Assembly: GCF_001477625.1 (NCBI RefSeq)
Contig: NZ_CP013692.1
Location: 4,650,001 to 4,714,000, forward strand
Direction: 5' to 3'
Source: Paucibacter sp. KCTC 42545
GTDB taxonomy: Bacteria > Pseudomonadota > Gammaproteobacteria > Burkholderiales > Burkholderiaceae_C
DNA length: 64,000 bases
In this document: positions 17,062 to 26,382 of the stretch, in pieces
Layout of the letters: each line of letters begins with the position of its first letter
How positions within the stretch are numbered: position 1 is the first letter of the stretch
Translations under genes and position numbers: made by a program
Notes under the pieces: generated by a model
Databases searched by the model: none
Told to the model about the DNA's origin: nothing
What the model saw: only the letters and a program-made list of their open reading frames with translations

Positions 17062-17889
17062 TCAGGCTTGGGTCTGGGCGCTGGCCAGCGTCACTTGCAC
17101 CGCGGCCTGCATCGCTTCGATGCCGCCGCCTAAGCGCATGCCGCGCACGGGGCAGGCGTCCAGATAGTCCAGGCCGATGGCCAGGCGCACATAACGCGCA
17201 TCCGCCAGGCATTGGTTCGACACATCAAAACCCAGCCAGCCGCCACCTTGCTCGGCCGTGCCGGGTAGGCGGGCCTCGGCCCAGGCGTGGCTGGCCACAT
17301 GCTCGGCATCGGTGGCCAGATAGCCGCTGACGTAACGCGTTGGCACACCGAGCAGGCGCGCGCAGGTGGCAAACACTTGGGCGTGATCCTGGCAGACGCC
17401 CAGCCGGCGCTCAAAGGCTTCGGCCGCTGGTGTGGCGGCGTCCGTCGTGCCGGGCGTGTAGGGCATGTGTTGGGCCAGGGCATGCATCAGGCCCAGCAGG
17501 CCTTGCAGGGGCTGGGCCGCCACGGCCTCGGCATGGCTGGCGGCAAAGGCGCGCAGCGCGGCATCGGCCTGGGTCAGGGGCGAGTCGCGCAGGAACACGG
17601 CCGGGGGGAAGCGCCCGTCCTGCGGGTCCGGGGCGGGCGGGGCGTCCAGCGTTTCCACCACGCCGCGGGCGAAGAGGTGGATCTCGCTGTGCGGCTGGTC
17701 CATGCTCAGCACATGCATCACATTGCCGTAGGCGTCCAGGCAGCGGCTGGCCTGGGCGGGCAAGTCCAGGGCCCAGCTCAGCACTTTTTGGTGGGGGGTG
17801 TCCACCGGCGTCAGGCGCAGGTATTGGGTGCTGCGCTTGACGGGGCTGGCGTAGCGGTAAACCGTTTCGTGGTGGATGGCGAGGTGCAC
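17062..17889 (-). CDS. Transglutaminase-like cysteine peptidase family protein
   Basis: The 275-residue protein has an N-terminal beta-rich domain (MHLAIHHETVYRYASPV), then the transglutaminase core. The catalytic triad is visible: Cys in RLGVCQDHAQVFA (about residue 166), His in VASHAWAEARL, Asp in GWLGFDVSN. Bacterial members act as peptidases or amide-forming enzymes. No ATG exists in the right place; the GTG at 17889, 32 bases after the alpha-E gene stop, gives the family's usual start and was chosen over a longer reading through that gene. It lies between the alpha-E and Anbu genes of the same cluster. Confidence 0.9.
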   Translation of the reverse strand: MHLAIHHETVYRYASPVKRSTQYLRLTPVDTPHQKVLSWALDLPAQASRCLDAYGNVMHVLSMDQPHSEIHLFARGVVETLDAPPAPDPQDGRFPPAVFLRDSPLTQADAALRAFAASHAEAVAAQPLQGLLGLMHALAQHMPYTPGTTDAATPAAEAFERRLGVCQDHAQVFATCARLLGVPTRYVSGYLATDAEHVASHAWAEARLPGTAEQGGGWLGFDVSNQCLADARYVRLAIGLDYLDACPVRGMRLGGGIEAMQAAVQVTLASAQTQA

Positions 17890-17920
17890 GGCAAGACCCA
17901 GGTCGTCGTTCAGAGGCCGC

Positions 17921-18889
17921 TCAATTGGCCTCGAAATAGGCTTCGCGTACCGCGTCGCCCAGCTGTGCTGACTTGGCCAGGAAGGTGGTGAGCCAATGGT
18001 GCACACCCAGCTCCAGCACTTCGTCCACCGTACCATGTTCCAGGCGTAAAGCCATGCGCCCTGCCATTTGCTTGACGATGCGGCCAGCGTCCCGCGAGCC
18101 GCTGCGGGCCTCGATATGCGGCAGCACATCGCGGATTTCGTCGCAGCAAGCGCGCAGCGAGCGCGGCACATCGGGGCGCAGGATCAGCAGCTCGGCCACC
18201 CGGCGCGCGTCCAGCCGGTCGCTGTAAACCGCGTGGTAAGCCTCGAAGGCGGAGAGCGAGCGCAGCAGCGCGCTCCAGGTGTAGAAGTCCTGCGCGCTTT
18301 CCGCCGCCACCTTCACCGGCGCCAGATTGGCCTGGGCCGGTTCGATCAGCTGCGACTTCACATCCAGCAGGCGGGCGGTGTTGTCGGCACGTTCGATGAA
18401 GGTGCCCAGGCGGATGAAGTAGTAGGCATCGTTGCGCTGCAAAGTGCCCTGTGTGGCGCCGCGGATCAGGTGCGAGCGCTCCTTCACCCAGTCGAAAAAG
18501 GTCGACACATTGGGCACGCCGCGCTTGGGCAGCTCGCGCCCGTCCAGCCAGGTGGCGTTGATGGCCTCCCACATCTCGGCGGTGATCTGGCCGCGCACTG
18601 CGTGGGCGTTCTCACGCGCCTGGCGCAGGCAGCTCAGCACCGAGGCCGGGTTGTTGAGGTCCAGCGCCATGAAGTGAAACAGCTGATCGGCTTGCAGGGC
18701 CTGATTGCTTTTGGTGAAGGCTTCCAGCGTGCCTGTCACGGCCAGAGGTGCTGCCAACTCGGTCATGGCGCCACGCGACTGCGGCAGCAGCGAGAGGGAA
18801 TAGGTCACGTCCAGCATGCGCACGAGGTTCTCGGCGCGCTCCACGTAGCGGCTCATCCAGTAAAGCTGGGCGGCGGTTCTAGAAAGCAT
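17921..18889 (-). CDS. Alpha-E domain protein
   Basis: The 322-residue all-helical protein opens with the alpha-E signature MLSRTAAQLYWMSRYVERAENLVRML and carries the repeated charged motif in LGTFIERADNTARLLDVK. The family was named for conserved glutamates in helices and is nearly always encoded beside circularly permuted ATP-grasp and transglutaminase-like genes. It has no assigned activity and may carry or position the growing peptide. GGAGG lies ideally before the ATG at 18889. The transglutaminase-like gene follows within 32 bases. Confidence 0.93.
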   Translation of the reverse strand: MLSRTAAQLYWMSRYVERAENLVRMLDVTYSLSLLPQSRGAMTELAAPLAVTGTLEAFTKSNQALQADQLFHFMALDLNNPASVLSCLRQARENAHAVRGQITAEMWEAINATWLDGRELPKRGVPNVSTFFDWVKERSHLIRGATQGTLQRNDAYYFIRLGTFIERADNTARLLDVKSQLIEPAQANLAPVKVAAESAQDFYTWSALLRSLSAFEAYHAVYSDRLDARRVAELLILRPDVPRSLRACCDEIRDVLPHIEARSGSRDAGRIVKQMAGRMALRLEHGTVDEVLELGVHHWLTTFLAKSAQLGDAVREAYFEAN

Positions 18890-19102
18890 GTCAATCCTCC
18901 ATTCGGTAAACGGCGCTCGGCTTGCACACAAGCAGCCAAGCCCGGTGGAGCGCGGGGATCCGGCTTTGCCGGGCCATCGCGCTGGCCCCTTTGAGGGGCT
19001 GAGGCCGGACACAAACGGCAAGCCGTTTGTGCCTGCCGAAGTGCTGAGCCTCTGGCGAAGCGCGGCCTGCAAGGCTGCGCGCAGCGCTTCGGGGGTGGGT
19101 CA
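18890..19102. repeat. Intergenic cluster of hairpins inside the ATP-grasp/alpha-E operon
   Basis: This 213-base spacer has no convincing gene. It holds three perfect hairpins: CCGGC-TTT-GCCGG (18960-18972), CCCC-TTTGA-GGGG (18986-18998) and CACAAACGGC-AA-GCCGTTTGTG (19010-19031). The composition resembles the dispersed palindromic elements common between Burkholderiales genes. It may set different mRNA levels for the upstream ATP-grasp gene and the downstream three genes. Repeat status needs a genome-wide search. Confidence 0.5.
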
Positions 19103-20530
19103 TTACGCCTCCAGAATCCAAGTGTCTTTGGTGCCGCCGCCTTGGCTGCTGTTCACCACCAGCGAGCCTTGCTTGAGCGCTACCCGTGTCAGGCCGCCGG
19201 CCACCATGGTGACCTCTTTGCCGGTCAGCACAAAAGGCCGCAGGTCAATATGGCGCGGTGCGATGCCGGCCTCCACGAACGTGGGGCAGCTGGACAGGCA
19301 CAGCGTCGGCTGGGCGATGTAATTGCTCGGGTTGGCGCTGACGCGGGCGCGGAAGTCTTCAATCTCGGCCTGGGTGGAGGCGGGCCCCACCAACATGCCG
19401 TAGCCGCCCGCGCCGTGTACCTCCTTGACCACCAGCTCGGCCATATTGGCCAGCACATGGTCCAGGTCGGCCGGCTTGCGGCATTGCCAGGTTGGCACGT
19501 TGTGCAGGATGGGTTCCTCGTTCAGGTAGAAGCGAATCATGTCCGGCACATAGGGGTAGATGGACTTGTCGTCCGCCACGCCGGTGCCGATGGCATTGGC
19601 CAGAATCACATGGCCCTGCTTGTAAACCGACAGCAGCCCCGGCACGCCCAGCATGGAGTCGGCGCGGAAGGCCAGCGGGTCGAGGAAAGCGTCGTCGATG
19701 CGGCGGTAGATCACATCTACCCGCTTCGGGCCGACCGTGGTGCGCATGTACAAGAACTCGTCCTTGACGAAGAGGTCTTGGCCTTCCACCAACTCCACCC
19801 CCATCTGCTGGGCCAGGAAGGCGTGCTCGAAGTAAGCGCTGTTGAAGGGGCCCGGCGTCAGCACCACGCAGGTTGGGTGTTCGGCCACGCTGGCGTGGCG
19901 CAAGGTGTTGAGCAGCAGGGTGGGGTAGTGCGCCACCGGCGCCACCGCGTAGCGGGCGAACAGCTCGGGGAAGAGCCGCATCATCATCTTGCGGTTTTCC
20001 AGCATATAGCTGACGCCCGAGGGCACGCGCAGATTGTCTTCCAGCACGTAATAGCCGCCGTCGGAATGGCGAATCAGATCGACCCCGGTGATGTGGGCGT
20101 AGATGCCCAGCGGCAAGTCCAGGCCCTGCATGGCCGGCTGGTACTGCGCATTGGCAAACACCTGCTCGGCCGGGATCAGGCCGGCCTTGATGATTTCATG
20201 GTCGTGATAAATGTCCCAGAGGAATTTGTTCAGGGCGCTGACGCGTTGGCGCAGGCCCGCTTCAAGCATCTGCCACTCCGAGGCGGGCACGATGCGCGGC
20301 ACCGTGTCGAAAGGAATCAGGCGCTCGGCGCCGGCCTCATCGCCATAGACCGCGAAGGTGATGCCCACGCGGTGGAAGAGCAAATCAGCCTCGGCGCGCT
20401 TGTGCGCCAGGGCGGCGGGCGTCTGGGCGTGCAGCCAATCGGCAAAAGCCTGGTAGTGCGGTCTGAGTGCACCGCTGGCCAACAGCATTTCATCGAAATG
20501 ACCCGGTGCGGGAAGAGTGAGCGCATGCAT
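19103..20530 (-). CDS. Circularly permuted ATP-grasp protein (type 2 family)
   Basis: The 475-residue protein belongs to the circularly permuted ATP-grasp family. Landmarks: LFHRVGITFAVYGDEAGAERLIPFD near the N-terminus, GVDLIRHSDGGYYVLEDNLRVPSGVSYMLENR in the middle, RVDVIYRRIDDAFLDP, then KEVHGAGGYGMLVGP and RHIDLRPFVL at the C-terminus. These supply nucleotide- and Mg-binding residues. ATP-grasp enzymes make amide bonds via acyl phosphates, so this is predicted to ligate amino acids to a peptide or protein. It leads the cluster ending in Anbu. The ATG at 20530 follows GGGAG at slightly long spacing; an upstream in-frame start is possible. Confidence 0.92.
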   Translation of the reverse strand: MHALTLPAPGHFDEMLLASGALRPHYQAFADWLHAQTPAALAHKRAEADLLFHRVGITFAVYGDEAGAERLIPFDTVPRIVPASEWQMLEAGLRQRVSALNKFLWDIYHDHEIIKAGLIPAEQVFANAQYQPAMQGLDLPLGIYAHITGVDLIRHSDGGYYVLEDNLRVPSGVSYMLENRKMMMRLFPELFARYAVAPVAHYPTLLLNTLRHASVAEHPTCVVLTPGPFNSAYFEHAFLAQQMGVELVEGQDLFVKDEFLYMRTTVGPKRVDVIYRRIDDAFLDPLAFRADSMLGVPGLLSVYKQGHVILANAIGTGVADDKSIYPYVPDMIRFYLNEEPILHNVPTWQCRKPADLDHVLANMAELVVKEVHGAGGYGMLVGPASTQAEIEDFRARVSANPSNYIAQPTLCLSSCPTFVEAGIAPRHIDLRPFVLTGKEVTMVAGGLTRVALKQGSLVVNSSQGGGTKDTWILEA

Positions 20531-21042
20531 GAGTGAAAAGACTCCCGGTGGGCGTGAACCAGATTGATGCATCCAGCAATGCAAGGCCTGTGCCTGAGCC
20601 ACGGCCCAAGCCGGTGCGCCAGCAAGGCCTGAGCTTGAACGATCTTGGTGCGCTTTGTGTACGGACTTGAACCTAGCCCGGGTCCATGCACTGCGCTGGG
20701 GCGGCAAGCGAGGTCGCAGTCTTGGTGGCGACGGCCGCATATGTCATCACGATGACATCTCGGCTTCAGAAAATTAGGGATTGACGCCTTGTGCTTTTCT
20801 GAAAATTTCTGTCTTGCGTTTCGAATCCAAAGACTTAGCTCGCTCCGCCCAGAAGCCAGGCCTGGGCAATCGCACCGCGCCTTGGCGGCATCGCCAGGCC
20901 CGAACGAGCGCAATGCCCCCCGCCTTTCCACACGCCACCTCGCTTCGCCTGCTTGACGAGGCGAGCGCGAGTGCTGCTGGCTCAGGCCGACGCATTGCCT
21001 CCTCCCCAAAACACTGAATCCAAACACGTCGAGTCGACCCGC
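20531..21042. other. Divergent regulatory region between the ATP-grasp cluster and the chemoreceptor
   Basis: About 510 bases separate the divergent starts. I see no gene. It has a perfect palindrome at 20741-20758 and an A+T-rich stretch around 20765-20840 (AAAATTAGGGATTGAC, CTGAAAATTTCTG) that probably holds the promoters. I did not find a convincing sigma-28 motif for the chemoreceptor. Confidence 0.5.
20741..20758. promoter_or_regulatory. Palindromic operator candidate
   Basis: ATGTCATC-AC-GATGACAT is a perfect 8-bp-arm inverted repeat in the divergent region, next to the A+T-rich promoter-like stretch. It is a plausible dimeric regulator site. The regulator is unknown. Confidence 0.5.
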
Positions 21043-22947
21043 ATGACCCAACACCATCTGAGTCTGAAAACCCGCTTGATCCTGGTCGGGCTGATCGCCT
21101 TGCTGCTGAGCGTGGTGCCCAGCGCCTTGCTGATTGGCAAATACGCCAGCGAATCCGAGCAGGCTGCCCGTGAGGCCCAGGGTTTGCCGCCCAACGAGGC
21201 CTGGCAAGCGGCGCTGAAGACTTTGCAAATACACCGCCAACTCGGCGCCGAAGCCTTGTCGACCCGACCCGCCGCGCGTGAAGAGTTGCCTGCCGCGCAG
21301 CAGGCGGTGCGTGCGGCGTTGGCGGCCGTCTCGACCCGCCTCGCGGCCAATGAAGACGCGTCTGCTCGCAACCTGGCTGCGGTGAAAGCCGTGGCGAGCG
21401 AGTTCGATCTGCTCGCCGCCGATCTGCGCGATGGCAAGCTGGACTTGGCCAAGCTGCTGGCCGGCCAGCAGGCGCTGGCGGCGCAAGCCTTTCGGGCCAT
21501 GGGTGAGCTCAATCACGATGCGGGCCTGTCGCTGGAGGTGGACCCGGCTCTGTATCACGCCGTCATCGCCGGCTTGCAGATTTCGCCCCAGGTGGGCGAC
21601 GCGCTGTCCGAGCTCAGCAGCATGGCGCGCGCCGCCGCGGTGGATGAGATCGCCCAGCTGACCGCCGCCCTGACCCGCTACCGTGAGAACAACGAGGCCC
21701 TGCAGCAAGAGATGCGCCTGGCGATTCACGCCAGTGGCAGCGAGAGTCATTTGGCCCCGGCCCTCAGCGCGCTGCTGCCCCAGGCGCAACAGCAACGCAA
21801 GCTGGTGGACGATGCCTTGAAAGCGGCGAGCCTGGATGTGAACTACCCGCTGGAGCAGTTGGCCGCCAGCTTTTCCAATGCGGCCGCGCTGCAGTCGGAC
21901 CTGTCGGCCCAGGTGCTCAAAACTTTGGGCAGCGAGCTGACGCAGCGTCGAGAAAGCAGTGCCTTCAAGCGCAATGCCTTGCTGATCACGCTGGTCCTGC
22001 TGCTGTCCGTCATGGGCATGGTCATGTTGCGCGCCATGCGCCGCTTGCTGGCGCCGGTGGCGCAGATGATTGAAGTGGCCGAGCGCATTGCCGGTGGCGA
22101 CTTGAGCCAGCCGGTGCCGCAAGGCCGGCGTGATGAGATGGGCCGGGTGCTGGTCGCGCTGCAGCATATGCAAGCGCGGCTGCGCCAACTGGTGGAAGAG
22201 ATTCATGCCGGCGCCGGCAATATTCGCAGCGCGGCGCAGGAGATTGCGCTGGGCAATCAAGACTTGGCTTCACGCACCGAGCAGGCGGCAGCGCAGTTGC
22301 AGCAAACCTCGGCCAATGTGGACTTTTTGGATCAGGTGGTGCGTGACAGCACCCGCGCCGTCGGCGAAGCGGCCGGTCTGGCGCAACGCACCTCGGGCGT
22401 GGCGGGTGATGGCGGCCGGGTGGTTGAGCAGCTGGCCAGCACCATGGCCTCCATCCATGAGTCCTCGAATCGCATTGCCGACATCACCGGATTGATCGAT
22501 GGCCTGGCCTTTCAGACCAATATCCTGGCCCTGAATGCCGCGGTTGAAGCCGCCCGCGCCGGCGAACAAGGGCGCGGCTTTGCTGTGGTGGCGGCCGAGG
22601 TGCGTTCGCTGGCCGGGCGTAGCGCTGCAGCGGCACGCGAGATCAAGGTCTTGATTCAGCACTCGGTCGAGCGGGTGGAGAGTGGCGCCACCCTGGCCAC
22701 CGATGCCGGCGAGTCCATGCAAAGAATTCTGGCCCAGGTGAACCAGGTGAGCAGCGTGATTCAGGGCATGGACGGCCGGGCACGCAGCCAGGCTGAACAG
22801 ACCCATGACCTGGGCGATGCCGTGCGTGCCATCGACGCGATGACTCAGCAGAACGCCGCCTTGGTGGAGCAATCGGCCGCCTCGGCCCTGTCTTTGCGCG
22901 GCCAGGCCGAGAGCATGGATGCGGCGGTGCAGGCCTTCAGGCTCTGA
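21043..22947 (+). CDS. Methyl-accepting chemotaxis protein
   Basis: The 634-residue chemoreceptor has a first membrane helix at about 10-30 ([21 protein letters not shown]), a helical periplasmic domain of ~270 residues, and a second membrane helix at about 309-331. A HAMP domain follows ([26 protein letters not shown]). The signalling hairpin is near residues 490-525 ([20 protein letters not shown]). It relays ligand binding to CheA/CheW. No C-terminal CheR pentapeptide is present; the protein ends AVQAFRL. The ligand domain is all-helical and unfamiliar. The gene stands alone, divergent from the ATP-grasp cluster. Confidence 0.93.
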   Translation: MTQHHLSLKTRLILVGLIALLLSVVPSALLIGKYASESEQAAREAQGLPPNEAWQAALKTLQIHRQLGAEALSTRPAAREELPAAQQAVRAALAAVSTRLAANEDASARNLAAVKAVASEFDLLAADLRDGKLDLAKLLAGQQALAAQAFRAMGELNHDAGLSLEVDPALYHAVIAGLQISPQVGDALSELSSMARAAAVDEIAQLTAALTRYRENNEALQQEMRLAIHASGSESHLAPALSALLPQAQQQRKLVDDALKAASLDVNYPLEQLAASFSNAAALQSDLSAQVLKTLGSELTQRRESSAFKRNALLITLVLLLSVMGMVMLRAMRRLLAPVAQMIEVAERIAGGDLSQPVPQGRRDEMGRVLVALQHMQARLRQLVEEIHAGAGNIRSAAQEIALGNQDLASRTEQAAAQLQQTSANVDFLDQVVRDSTRAVGEAAGLAQRTSGVAGDGGRVVEQLASTMASIHESSNRIADITGLIDGLAFQTNILALNAAVEAARAGEQGRGFAVVAAEVRSLAGRSAAAAREIKVLIQHSVERVESGATLATDAGESMQRILAQVNQVSSVIQGMDGRARSQAEQTHDLGDAVRAIDAMTQQNAALVEQSAASALSLRGQAESMDAAVQAFRL

Positions 22948-23161
22948 GCTGGCGCGAGCCTTCGGTCGGGCGGCGTGCCGATGCAGCGCAGTCCGCCGCC
23001 CGCAGTGCATATTGTGTGAAAGATGAGCCCGGGTGAGCCCAGTGGATTGCGCCGACGAAGAAGGTGAATGTCAGTGATGGCCGCCCCTCGGCCAAGGCGA
23101 TATGCTCGCCCGCATCGAACGCCGCGTTCGCAACTCGCAGCCCTCGGGCTCGACATTCACC

Positions 23162-24910
23162 ATGCTCGCCATCCTTCGCATGCGCCTGGCTGCTGCCTCT
23201 GTTTTGTTCTGCCTGACTGCACTGGCGGCGGGCACTTTTATTGCGGCCCCTGTGGCCCATGCGGCGGCGCCACATAAGCAGCAACAGCAGTCGCAACAAC
23301 AAGCGGCGCCAGCCCCTGCCAGCGTCGACGCTGAGCCCGCTGATGCGCCGGGCTCGGCCGGGTCATTGCTGGCCCAGGGCGGCGCCTTGCCGGCCAGCGT
23401 GGGCGCGCCGGTGACGGTGCTGAATCGCCAGATCACCGCCTTTCGTGCCAGCTTCATGGGTACGCAGCCGGCCGATCGGGCGCGCCGGGCGCAGCTGGTC
23501 ATCAACGAGATGCTGTCGCGGGTGGGCCCGGGTGCGGTCACGGTGCGCAAAGAACTCCAGGGCCGGGTGTTGATGGTGGACGGCGAGATGGTCTTCTTCC
23601 TCACCGCCGACGATGTCAACCTGGACGAGCGCGAAACGCTGGAGCAGGCCGCCAGCCATGCCAAGCATCAACTGGAACAAGTCATCAACGAAACCCGTGA
23701 AAGCCGCGACGGCTCGCGCCTCTGGCATGGCGCGCTGGCCACCCTGGTGGCCACGGCGGTTTTTGTGGGCCTGGTGCTGCTGGTGCTGCGCGGGCGCAAT
23801 CTGGCCGGCACCAAACTGGCGGGCTTGATGACCACCAAGGACATGCGCCTGGAAATTGCAGGCACCCAGCTGCTGCAGCGCGACAAGCTGCTGGCCTTTT
23901 TGCGCCTGGCCTTGCGTCTGGCCAGCTGGGTGCTGCTGGCTTTGCTGTCCTACCAATGGCTCAGTTATGTGCTGAGCCAGTTCCCCTACACCCGGCCTTG
24001 GGGTGAGCAGCTCAGCGGCTACTTGCTGCACGTGGCGGGACGGATCGCCATGGGCATCTTGCATGCGCTGCCCGATCTGTTTGTGGCGCTGGTGATCTTT
24101 GCCATCGCACGCACGGCCATCAACATCATGAGCCCGGTGTTTGACCGCATCGAGCGCGGCGAAGTCAGCTTGGGCTGGCTGGACCGCGACACAGTGCGCG
24201 CCACGCGCCGCATCATCAGCTTCGCCGTTTGGATGTTCGCGCTGGTGATGGCCTATCCCTATCTGCCGGGCTCAGGCTCCGAGGCCTTCAAGGGCGTGTC
24301 GGTGCTTTTGGGTTTGATGATTTCCCTGGGCGCCTCCAGCATCGTGGGCCAGGGCGCCAGCGGCATGATTTTGATGTTCTCGCGCACCATCCGCGTCGGC
24401 GAGTTTGTGCGCATTGCCGACCACGAGGGCACGGTGGTGGAGCTGGGCATGTTTGCCACCCGCATCCGCACCGGCCTGGGCGAGGAGCTCAGCATGCCCA
24501 ACTCCCTGGTGCTGGGCACGGTAACCAAGAACTATTCGCGCGCGGTGAAGGGCCTGGGCTTCATCGTCGACACCACGGTGACGATTGGCTACGACACGCC
24601 TTGGCGCCAGGTCGAGGCCATGCTGGAAGAAGCCGCGCGGCGCACGCCCGGCGTTTTGGCCAGCCCGGCGCCGCAGGTGTTCCAGACGGCGCTGTCCGAC
24701 TTTTATCCCGAGTACCGCCTGGTCTGCCAGGCCGTGCCCAGCGAGCCGCGCCCACGCGCCTTGGTCTTGAGCAATTTACACGCCAATATTCAGGACGTGT
24801 TCAATGAGTACGGCGTGCAAATCATGTCGCCCCACTACTTGGCCGACCCCGAGCAAGCCAAGTTCGTGCCCAAGAGCGCCTGGTTCACCGCGCCGGCCAA
24901 GCCGGGCTGA
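23162..24910 (+). CDS. MscS-family mechanosensitive ion channel
   Basis: The 582-residue protein has a Sec signal peptide (RLAAASVLFCLTALAAG ... AHA), a Gln/Ala-rich linker, a periplasmic domain, and about five membrane segments. The pore helix and beta domain are clear: SLGASSIVGQGASGMILMFSRT, then IRVGEFVRIADHEGTVVELGMFATRIRT and the conserved MPNSLVLG. It would release solutes under hypo-osmotic stress, though many MscS relatives with large periplasmic domains have other roles. The frame opens at 23102; 23162 gives the best signal peptide (23180 is also possible). It appears monocistronic. Confidence 0.9.
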   Translation: MLAILRMRLAAASVLFCLTALAAGTFIAAPVAHAAAPHKQQQQSQQQAAPAPASVDAEPADAPGSAGSLLAQGGALPASVGAPVTVLNRQITAFRASFMGTQPADRARRAQLVINEMLSRVGPGAVTVRKELQGRVLMVDGEMVFFLTADDVNLDERETLEQAASHAKHQLEQVINETRESRDGSRLWHGALATLVATAVFVGLVLLVLRGRNLAGTKLAGLMTTKDMRLEIAGTQLLQRDKLLAFLRLALRLASWVLLALLSYQWLSYVLSQFPYTRPWGEQLSGYLLHVAGRIAMGILHALPDLFVALVIFAIARTAINIMSPVFDRIERGEVSLGWLDRDTVRATRRIISFAVWMFALVMAYPYLPGSGSEAFKGVSVLLGLMISLGASSIVGQGASGMILMFSRTIRVGEFVRIADHEGTVVELGMFATRIRTGLGEELSMPNSLVLGTVTKNYSRAVKGLGFIVDTTVTIGYDTPWRQVEAMLEEAARRTPGVLASPAPQVFQTALSDFYPEYRLVCQAVPSEPRPRALVLSNLHANIQDVFNEYGVQIMSPHYLADPEQAKFVPKSAWFTAPAKPG

Positions 24911-25083
24911 AATGCTTTGGGGCACCGCGCTGGCGGCGCCGTCCCCAAGATTGCACTTGGCCTGCGGCCCGCTTCGGTCAGATACTCAAGCGCCACGCTC
25001 AGCGGCGCCTCAACAGGCGCTGACGGTGTGGCCCGCGGGGTGCCGGCTGCGCCCTCCAATCAGTGGCTTGGGAGTGTCAGACC

Positions 25084-25887
25084 ATGTGCATTCAAGGACC
25101 GGTGGGGCGGGGCTCGCATAACGACATCATCGATGTGATGGTGGTGCAGAACCTTTTGAATATGAACCTGGGCCGCTATGCGGGTGTGCAGCCGCCTGCC
25201 CAGTTGCAGCCCGATGGGCGCATCGGCCTGAAGACCATCGATGCGATCCAGCAATTTGAGACCCGCATCATGGGCTTGCCCGAGTCCGACGGCATCATCG
25301 TGCCCGGCGATGCCACCCTCAAAGCGCTGATCGCGGGCCTGCCGCCCGGCTATGTCGAAGAAAAGCTGGCCATCGTGATGCCGCAGGCCACCGCCAGCCG
25401 CATTGATCTGTATTACCAGCCTCTCTTGACCGCCATGCCCAAATACGGCATCACCAGTGAGCTGCAAATCGCGCACTTTCTGGCCCAGCTGGCGCATGAG
25501 TCAGGCTCCTTTTTGTACCCGGAAGAGCTGGCCAGCGGCGAGGCCTACGAAGGCCGCAATGATCTAGGCAATAAGCAGCCGGGTGATGGCCGCCGCTTCA
25601 AAGGCCGCGGCCTGATCCAGCTCACCGGCCGCGCCAATTACACCCGCTACAGCCAGGCCAGCGGGCAGGACTTTCTGGCGCACCCCGAGCGCATCGCCAA
25701 TGAACCGCTGTTGGCGGTGGATGTGGCTTGCTGGTTCTGGGCCGATAAGCGCATCGGCGCCATGGCCGACCGTGATGATGTGAAGGCGGTCACCAAGGCC
25801 ATCAACGGCCAGGCTGATGGCCCCAACACGCACTTGAAAGCCCGGCTGGAGTTTTTGTTCCGCGCCAAGGCCTTGATCGGCATTTAA
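25084..25887 (+). CDS. GH19 chitinase/endolysin-like muralytic enzyme with peptidoglycan-binding-like N-terminus
   Basis: The 267-residue protein has an N-terminal helical module (about 8-85: DIIDVMVVQNLLN ... DGRIGLKTIDAIQQFE) resembling peptidoglycan-binding domains, then a GH19 catalytic domain. FLAQLAHESGSFLYPEELA carries the catalytic Glu, and GRGLIQLTGRANYTRY is the conserved GH19 core. No signal peptide is visible, as in phage endolysins and type VI secretion effectors. No holin, other phage gene or immunity candidate is adjacent. GGGAG precedes the ATG at 25084. A tRNA gene lies 120 bases downstream, a common integration site. Confidence 0.87.
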   Translation: MCIQGPVGRGSHNDIIDVMVVQNLLNMNLGRYAGVQPPAQLQPDGRIGLKTIDAIQQFETRIMGLPESDGIIVPGDATLKALIAGLPPGYVEEKLAIVMPQATASRIDLYYQPLLTAMPKYGITSELQIAHFLAQLAHESGSFLYPEELASGEAYEGRNDLGNKQPGDGRRFKGRGLIQLTGRANYTRYSQASGQDFLAHPERIANEPLLAVDVACWFWADKRIGAMADRDDVKAVTKAINGQADGPNTHLKARLEFLFRAKALIGI

Positions 25888-26008
25888 GTGCCGAAAGCGT
25901 GCGTGGTGCTGAAAGAAGGAGGGGTGTTGCGGCTGCCTGGCTCAACCCGTGGCGGGTGGCAGCGGCGTCTGTTGCAAGGAACAGCGCGGAGGGAGCAGTG
26001 GGGGGATT

Positions 26009-26083
26009 TGGTGCGACCGGCAAGAATCGAACTTGCGCCTAAGCCTTCGGAGGGCCCAATGATATCCACTTCACCACGGTCGC
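26009..26083 (-). tRNA. tRNA-Arg(CCG)
   Basis: The minus strand folds as a full cloverleaf: acceptor GCGACCG/CGGTCGC, D arm GTGA/TCAT, anticodon stem GGGCC/GGCTT with loop CTCCGAA (anticodon CCG), T arm GCAAG-TTCGATT-CTTGC, discriminator A and an encoded CCA. It reads the CGG arginine codon. Confidence 0.95.
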
Positions 26084-26382
26084 AGCGATTGGAGCCGGAT
26101 TCTAACCCGGCCCGGCCAGCCCTCTGCAAAGTGCAGGCGTGATTGCTTGGCTTGACTCAGCCCGCGCATGGCCTGACCCCGCGCCATCACTTGTGCCACA
26201 GCGCCCGCAGCATCTGGCCGCGCGCCGACAGCGCCCCGCCGGCCGGTGCAGTCGCGCTAGCGCCACGCTGCCGGCGGTGCGCCTGGCTTGAGCGTGCGCA
26301 TGGCGACTTATAATCTCGCGGTTTTGCGCCCTGCGCTTTGTGGGGCGCAACCAGCCCACCTGATTGAGCCAACGAGGATTTC
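26084..26382. other. Intergenic region between tRNA-Arg and the cytochrome gene
   Basis: About 300 bases with no convincing gene. The tRNA promoter must lie in the left part; the cytochrome promoter (TATAAT) is at its right end. The middle is G+C-rich without clear repeats. Confidence 0.5.
26288..26314 (+). promoter_or_regulatory. Sigma-70 promoter of the cytochrome c gene
   Basis: TTGAGC at 26288 and a consensus TATAAT at 26309 are separated by 15 bases (16 if CTTGAG is used). The start codon is about 70 bases downstream. Confidence 0.6.

Noticed and set aside
20317..22260. A 647-codon minus-strand open frame over the chemoreceptor
   Set aside because: It is the shadow of the chemoreceptor and joins the ATP-grasp gene in the wrong frame. 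The repeated His/Gln content is typical of such shadows.
23162..24910. Chance that the MscS protein is a KefA/MscK-size channel
   Set aside because: At 582 residues it is much shorter than MscK and has fewer membrane segments; a medium-sized MscS relative fits better.
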